Part shown: one piece after another, positions 59,381 to 64,000 of the stretch
Numbering within the stretch: position 1 is the stretch's first letter
Layout of the letters: each line of letters opens with the position of its first letter
NCBI RefSeq assembly: GCF_001874645.1
Contig: NZ_CP017887.1
Location: 307,070-371,069, forward strand
Reading direction: 5' to 3'
DNA: 64,000 bases
From: Pseudomonas frederiksbergensis
GTDB lineage: Bacteria > Pseudomonadota > Gammaproteobacteria > Pseudomonadales > Pseudomonadaceae
The notes under the pieces: model-generated
The model's database searches: none
The model's input: only the letters and a program-made list of their open reading frames with translations
Told to the model about the DNA's origin: nothing
Program-made: the position numbers and the translations under genes

Positions 59381-60778
59381 ATGAACGATTTTTCCGCTCC
59401 TGAGCAATACGATCTGCAAACCTCCGCACTGAAGGTGCCGCCGCACTCCATCGAGGCCGAGCAAGCCGTGCTCGGCGGTCTGATGCTGGACAACAACGCC
59501 TGGGAGCGCGTGCTCGATCAGGTCTCGGACGGTGATTTCTATCGCCATGACCACCGCCTGATTTTCCGTGCGATCGCCAAGCTGGCTGATCAGAACTCGC
59601 CGATCGACGTCGTGACCCTGTCCGAGCAATTGGACAAGGAAGGTCAGACCTCGCAAGTCGGCGGTCTCGGTTACCTGGGCGAATTGGCGAAAAACACGCC
59701 GTCCGTCGCCAACATCAAGGCCTATGCCCAGATCGTGCGCGCACGGGCGACCTTGCGGCAGTTGATCGGTATCGCTACCGAGATTGCCGACAGCGCCTTC
59801 AACCCGGAAGGCCGCACGGCTGAAGAGATTCTCGACGAAGCCGAGCGGCAGATTTTCCAGATCGCCGAAGCGCGTCCGAAAACCGGTGGCCCGGTGAGCG
59901 TCAACGACCTGCTGACCAAGGCCATCGACCGTATCGACACCTTGTTCAACACTGACAACGCCATCACCGGCCTGTCCACCGGCTACACCGACCTCGACGA
60001 GAAGACCAGCGGTCTGCAACCGTCTGACTTGATCATCGTCGCCGGTCGTCCATCGATGGGTAAGACCACCTTTGCGATGAACCTGGTGGAGAACGCCGTG
60101 TTGCGCAGCGACAAGGCGGTGCTGGTGTACTCACTGGAGATGCCAGGCGAATCGCTGATCATGCGTATGTTGTCGTCCCTGGGTCGGATCGATCAGACCA
60201 AGGTCCGTGCCGGTCGCCTGGAAGACGACGATTGGCCGCGCCTGACCTCGGCGGTCAACCTGCTCAACGATCGGAAGCTGTTCATTGACGATACTGCCGG
60301 TATCAGCCCATCTGAAATGCGTGCGCGTACTCGACGTCTGGTGCGTGAGCACGGTGAAGTGGGCCTGATCATGATCGACTACCTGCAGCTAATGCAGATC
60401 CCGGGCTCCGGTGGCGATAACCGGACCAACGAGATTTCCGAGATTTCTCGCTCGTTAAAGGCTCTGGCCAAGGAATTCAACTGCCCGGTGGTGGCGCTGT
60501 CGCAGCTCAACCGCTCCCTGGAGCAACGTCCGAACAAGCGCCCGATCAACTCCGACCTGCGGGAATCCGGAGCGATCGAGCAGGATGCCGACGTCATCAT
60601 GTTCGTGTACCGGGACGAGGTGTACCACCCGGAAACCGAACACAAGGGCATCGCCGAGATCATCATCGGCAAGCAGCGGAACGGTCCAATCGGTACGGCT
60701 CGACTGGCTTTCATCGGCAAATACACGCGCTTCGAAAACCTTGCGCCTGGCAGTTATAACTTTGGAGATGATGAGTAA
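59381..60778 (+). CDS. dnaB: DnaB replicative helicase
   Basis: 465 residues, very close to the standard Pseudomonas DnaB (MNDFSAPEQYDLQTSALKVP, PSMGKTTFAMNLVENAVL, LIMIDYLQLMQIPGSGGDNR). ATG 59381 chosen; a GTG two codons earlier is also possible. GC-richer codon use than the copy 82 bp upstream. The usual chromosomal neighbours rplI and alr are not in the window, so it is either a relocated essential gene or a second copy; the sequence alone cannot tell. Confidence 0.9.
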   Translation: MNDFSAPEQYDLQTSALKVPPHSIEAEQAVLGGLMLDNNAWERVLDQVSDGDFYRHDHRLIFRAIAKLADQNSPIDVVTLSEQLDKEGQTSQVGGLGYLGELAKNTPSVANIKAYAQIVRARATLRQLIGIATEIADSAFNPEGRTAEEILDEAERQIFQIAEARPKTGGPVSVNDLLTKAIDRIDTLFNTDNAITGLSTGYTDLDEKTSGLQPSDLIIVAGRPSMGKTTFAMNLVENAVLRSDKAVLVYSLEMPGESLIMRMLSSLGRIDQTKVRAGRLEDDDWPRLTSAVNLLNDRKLFIDDTAGISPSEMRARTRRLVREHGEVGLIMIDYLQLMQIPGSGGDNRTNEISEISRSLKALAKEFNCPVVALSQLNRSLEQRPNKRPINSDLRESGAIEQDADVIMFVYRDEVYHPETEHKGIAEIIIGKQRNGPIGTARLAFIGKYTRFENLAPGSYNFGDDE

Positions 60779-60970
60779 TCTAACTCATCACCTGTTGCTA
60801 ATTGCTTCCTGTGGGGCAGTCTTTGGGCTTGCATTATTACGCGTCATGGGATGATTACTGCGAGTATTCGAAGGATGCGAAATTGCACCCCACTTGACAC
60901 CCGGATGCAGCCCTATGGCCCATCAAGTCGCCATGAATACGCCACAATCACAGCGAACACGGAAGCTACC

Positions 60971-61372
60971 ATGCGAAATACCTCTATAATCCGCCAAGCT
61001 ATTTTTGATGTTTCGTGTTCTGTCCGTTCCGATTTTGAAATGCAGACGTCCTCCTCGATGAGTGCGCTGGATAATCTATGCGGCCCTATGAGCGAGTCAT
61101 TGACTGCTGCTCTAATGGTCGCCGGCTTCGATGCCTGCACTGTTCGTGGAACCTACTTTGATTGCGATCCGAGTTATGTTCCCGATTTTACTGAATGGGA
61201 CGAAGAAGCAGTTGAAGGGCATGATTCAGCCAATGGTTACTCCCACTGCTGGGTATCGTGCGAAGGCTTGTTCATCGACATCTGCGCCGCCCAGTTTCAC
61301 CCTCATGAAAGGGACAAATATCGAGTGGTCGTGGTCAATCAAGATAGCCTCGACTATCAGGTAGATCAGTAA
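60971..61372 (+). CDS. Small protein with possible transglutaminase/papain-like triad
   Basis: 133 residues from ATG 60971 with GGAAG upstream; the longer frame from 60851 has no RBS. LCGPMSESLTAALMVAGFD (Cys37), GYSHCWVSCEGLFIDICAAQ (His92, Asp103) gives a Cys-His-Asp order seen in transglutaminase-like and papain-like folds. No signal peptide. Lies 192 bp after dnaB. Could be a cysteine protease, a deamidase-type effector or an inactive relative; the family is not one I can name. Confidence 0.6.
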   Translation: MRNTSIIRQAIFDVSCSVRSDFEMQTSSSMSALDNLCGPMSESLTAALMVAGFDACTVRGTYFDCDPSYVPDFTEWDEEAVEGHDSANGYSHCWVSCEGLFIDICAAQFHPHERDKYRVVVVNQDSLDYQVDQ

Positions 61373-61454
61373 CTAAAATCATGAGCATGAAACCACTGGG
61401 TAATCCCGGAAAAACAGCTCCACCACAAGCCCTGCTTGCGGGGCTAAGCCAGCA

Positions 61455-62545
61455 TTACAACGCCTCAAAGCTCAAGGTCTGCGCGGTGGCCTGAATTGTG
61501 GTCGGAATGCTAACCACGATCGGCGCGCGGAGCTCGTCAGCGTGAATGCGTACCTGGATTGAAGTCAGCTCGGAGGGTGGAGTGACCAAAAATATGTCGC
61601 CGCTTGGGACCGACTCTCCAGCATGAATTTCCCAAAGCTGAATACGGCGGTGAGCCGATCGGGCTCCATGTGCTCGTCGAAGGGTGGATTTAGCAAGGTA
61701 GCGAGGTTGGCAACTTTCGGTACCGTATCGGTGCTGGGCATATCCTCAAGTTCAGCTTTAACACGCAGAGTTCCAGCTGGTTCAAGCACAGGTGCACCCT
61801 CACGCTGTGTGCTGTTGCTGTGCCTCTGTTCACCAGGCTCAATCTGAATCCAAACGATCCTTTCTGCACCTGATGGTAGAGAGCTAAGTCTCGATAGTAA
61901 TTGCGATTCACCAGTATGTTGTTCAACTTGAGGTACCCGTGTGTCCCGTCGGTGTAGTCTGGGTACTCCTCCAACATCAAGTGTGTATAGGCAAAGCTGA
62001 TGCCACTGTTGAGTGGTGTCTGACCTTCGATATTGGTTATCTCAACGGCCAGCAGGGGTTCACCTGTCGCTCCCCTCATGGCTTCCATTGCGCCCATTTT
62101 CGCTATCTGCGTTGGATCAGCGATCGCAGTTGAAGAGCCATAACGGACATACACGATGTCTTTATCAACAATCCCATACTTTTTCTTTGCGTAGATCGGG
62201 CGCTCCTGAACCTCGATGGTGTAGAGCCCCAGCGAACGATCCTTGTACATGACTGCCCGGTAAGAGAACACCACGTGCTTGTTTGTCTTTCCGTTGATGA
62301 ACTGCTGCAGCCTCGATCATCTGGGTGACGATTGACAGGGTAGAATTCCTGCTCATCCTCATCAAAGCCAATCAGGATATAAGCGGGCTCCGTTCGCCAG
62401 GTATTGCTGAACGCCAGGATATCTTTGAGCAGTTCACTTTTTTAACGTCATCGGACCCATCGGTAACGTACCCTTCCCGCTTGTAATCGAGTGTGGTCCC
62501 TTCACCGGTGTAAAGCAGTCGATCGATCAAGTCTTCATCTGTCAT
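61455..62545 (-). pseudogene. Schlafen-type AlbA_2 domain protein gene, multiply frameshifted
   Basis: From ATG 62545: LLYTGEGTTLDYKREGYVTD, then an A-run (six A where seven keep frame) breaks before KSELLKDILAFSNTWRTEPA and YILIGFDEDEQEFYPV, the AlbA_2 core. A missing base near 62320 breaks it again before LQQFINGKTNKHVVFSYRAV and KKKYGIVDKDIVYVRYGSST. Further breaks near 61800 and 61630 precede the C-terminal beta-rich part (VRIHADELRAPIVVSIPTTI). AlbA_2 proteins are nucleic-acid-binding or nuclease-like and often found in defence or regulatory operons. Confidence 0.75.
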
Positions 62546-62644
62546 GGGCGCACCTAGTTGAACAATACCGGTGAGTTCGAGTTCGCGGCGCCCATGGTCA
62601 GTCTAAGCCGTCGTCTTTTAAGCAAGATTGGGAGGTTCGCGGAG

Positions 62645-63181
62645 TTAACTCTTGTGACCAGGACGCCTGACGGTGATCCAGTTTCCGTATGGCTTGAGCT
62701 CTGAAATTGATCGAAAGACAGTATCAAGCGGTGGATTACCGAAGCTAGGCAATGACCTTTCAGGGTCATGGACGACAATCTCATACGCTGGGTGACTTTC
62801 CACCACCACCCAATGCCAACAATTAACGGGAGCCTCAGGGCCACAGCCCACCTTTACGACCCCCATTCCGCTCACATGACCCCACCCCTTCCATTGCATC
62901 ATACGTGCTTCCAAGCGATGCTCGCTAAGAGCCGCGATCAGCTCACTGAAGTTTGAGGAAAACGGTTTGCGCTTCGGGCGACCATCGCCGTAGCCCAAAC
63001 GAAGGAATGTTTCGCGTGCGTCCATATAGCTCGTACCGGCGAGCATGGCCAGACATGCTACGCCGCAACCAAACGGATCTTCCTGGGAGACATGGCTGAT
63101 TGTGCAAGACGACTCCCACTCCGGTACCGTCTCCAATATCGCCTGTGTTCTGTACTGTTCTTGAGTCACTGTTCTAACCAT
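62645..63181 (-). CDS. C39/papain-like cysteine protease
   Basis: 178 residues with a Cys-His-Asp triad: FGCGVACLAMLAGTSYMDAR (Cys39), NCWHWVVVESH (His123), YEIVVHDPE (Asp139), in the order and spacing of C39-like peptidases. No signal peptide or transport domain, so an intracellular enzyme is expected. Start overlaps the end of the upstream HEPN-like gene by 16 bp, showing coupling. 99 bp upstream of the broken AlbA_2 gene. Confidence 0.75.
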   Translation of the reverse strand: MVRTVTQEQYRTQAILETVPEWESSCTISHVSQEDPFGCGVACLAMLAGTSYMDARETFLRLGYGDGRPKRKPFSSNFSELIAALSEHRLEARMMQWKGWGHVSGMGVVKVGCGPEAPVNCWHWVVVESHPAYEIVVHDPERSLPSFGNPPLDTVFRSISELKPYGNWITVRRPGHKS

Positions 63182-63813
63182 ACCGCCAGCTTTTCGACCT
63201 CGCCGATCGCCGCATGTAGATCCTCACGAGTCACGTGGATTGCAGGATCGATTAGCCAGCGCCCACCGCAATCTTTCATCAGGTCCTTTTCATAGTCGCT
63301 AACGAACAATGGACTCGGGTATTTACGAAGCGTTGCAGGTTTATGGTTTGCTCGGGTGTCTGTGATCCAGTTGACATGCTGACTCGTATTTCTGGCGAGT
63401 ACCACTTGTTCCAGGATGCTGAAGTCAGCAGGACAATTGGCCCAATTGACGCCGTGCTTCGCGAAACAAATCCGATAACCACGGATGAAGCCTTTCGCGA
63501 ATGCCGCACGTCCACACTCGTTCTCACAATCCAATCCCGCGTTGCGTTCATACGTAGCGAACAATACTTTCAAGCTCTCCGAGAGCATTGAAACACAGGT
63601 TTGGCCAACTACTTCCAACCCTGTTTGTGCACGGAGCCATTCGTCAAGAAACGCGGGCTCATCGCTCATCGTTTCAGGATCGAAATGCGGAGGCTCGAAC
63701 GGTGCTTCTCCGGCATCGATTTTCCGGATTGTCTCCAGAAACGGCGCTGAGGCTTCGTCGAAATAGTGCCGGACGAAGACTGTGCGCTGCTCTAGAAAAT
63801 ATCTGACATCCAC
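63166..63813 (-). CDS. HEPN-like protein of unknown function
   Basis: 215 residues from GTG 63813 with GGAG about 9 bp upstream. Mostly helical. LEQVVLARNTSQHVNW contains R141-x4-H146, the Rx4-6H signature of HEPN ribonucleases, following a long helix as in that fold. The N-terminal FLEQRTVFVRHYFDEASAPF and later FVSDYEKDLMKDCGGRW are conserved-looking but unnamed. If truly HEPN it would be an RNase toxin or effector. Starts 5 bp after the stop of the partial upstream gene, so co-transcribed. Confidence 0.6.
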   Translation of the reverse strand: MDVRYFLEQRTVFVRHYFDEASAPFLETIRKIDAGEAPFEPPHFDPETMSDEPAFLDEWLRAQTGLEVVGQTCVSMLSESLKVLFATYERNAGLDCENECGRAAFAKGFIRGYRICFAKHGVNWANCPADFSILEQVVLARNTSQHVNWITDTRANHKPATLRKYPSPLFVSDYEKDLMKDCGGRWLIDPAIHVTREDLHAAIGEVEKLAVWLEQ

Positions 63814-63818
63814 TCGAC

Positions 63819-64000
63819 CTACTCCATGGCTGATTGATGCGGTGCAGCGAAGGGCCCTATCTTTCTATCCCCAACCAGGTTGAATGTGAATTCAACCCAC
63901 CGCGGCCAGGGCTTCGAGGGGCTCAAGGGCTCAGAGAGGTCCAGGCGCATCTGATCGCTTTCCTTGAACCGGAATGTCAGTCGCTTCACGGTACGGCCTC
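63819..64000 (-). CDS. 3' end of an unidentified gene
   Basis: Sixty codons enter from the right edge on the minus strand: VKRLTFRFKESDQMRLDLSE, PWPRWVEFTFNLVGDRKIGP, ending HQSAME and TAG. No family recognised from so short a piece. First visible member of the HEPN-like/C39/AlbA_2 cluster. Confidence 0.6.
   Translation of the reverse strand, partial: GRTVKRLTFRFKESDQMRLDLSEPLSPSKPWPRWVEFTFNLVGDRKIGPFAAPHQSAME

Overview
The window looks like accessory chromosome of a Pseudomonas (fluorescens-like). It carries the P. aeruginosa-type wbpA/wbpB O-antigen sugar genes, a glcC-glcDEFGBA glycolate cluster, a complete meta-cleavage 4-hydroxyphenylacetate (hpa) cluster, a Pseudomonas-typical DUF2790 protein, and many IS and group II intron relics. 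I saw no rRNA, tRNA, CRISPR array or intact prophage.

Layout. 1-2.2 kb: wbpB (cut by the window edge) and wbpA, whose 5' end carries six CAACTGG heptamers. 2.7-6.2 kb: a small winged-helix protein, then a minus-strand operon of a CSS-EAL c-di-GMP phosphodiesterase, a ToxR-like membrane regulator and a small membrane protein. 6.7-11 kb: a ZirT/ZirU-like secretion locus, an intimin-type barrel plus three small exported proteins, with a second heptamer array upstream. 11.1-14.7 kb: an intact IS5-family element, then a degenerate copy and an intact copy of a pseudo-receiver gene, a small Cys/His-rich exported protein and an SDR/IS3 chimera. 15-24.4 kb: glcA-B-G-F-E-D and divergent glcC with two palindromic operators between. 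24.4-34.6 kb: decay zone with transposase scraps, a vgrG scrap, a broken MFS gene, a DUF3313 lipoprotein, type VI secretion relics (tssJ frameshifted, tssE intact, tssA with an amber codon), a MipA-type outer membrane protein, and IS5/IS110 scraps.

34.7-51.9 kb: the hpa region. A two-component flavin hydroxylase makes homoprotocatechuate. HpaD opens the ring, and HpaE, HpaF, HpaG1/G2, HpaH and HpaI carry the product to pyruvate and succinic semialdehyde. A TRAP transporter and an OprD-type porin probably bring in substrate, and HpaA and HpaR regulate. Two MFS genes here are broken. The succinic-semialdehyde dehydrogenase gene expected next is cut after 11 codons by a pile of mobile debris (52-54.1 kb): two group II introns joined head to head, and the end of an IS66 transposase.

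54.2-57.6 kb: an intact IS3-family element, a DUF2790 gene and broken IS3 and IS4 genes. 57.8-60.8 kb: two tandem dnaB-like helicase genes. 61-64 kb: small Cys/His/Asp proteins and a minus-strand cluster of a partial gene, a HEPN-like protein, a C39-like protease and a broken AlbA_2 (Schlafen-type) gene, which is a possible but unproven defence island.
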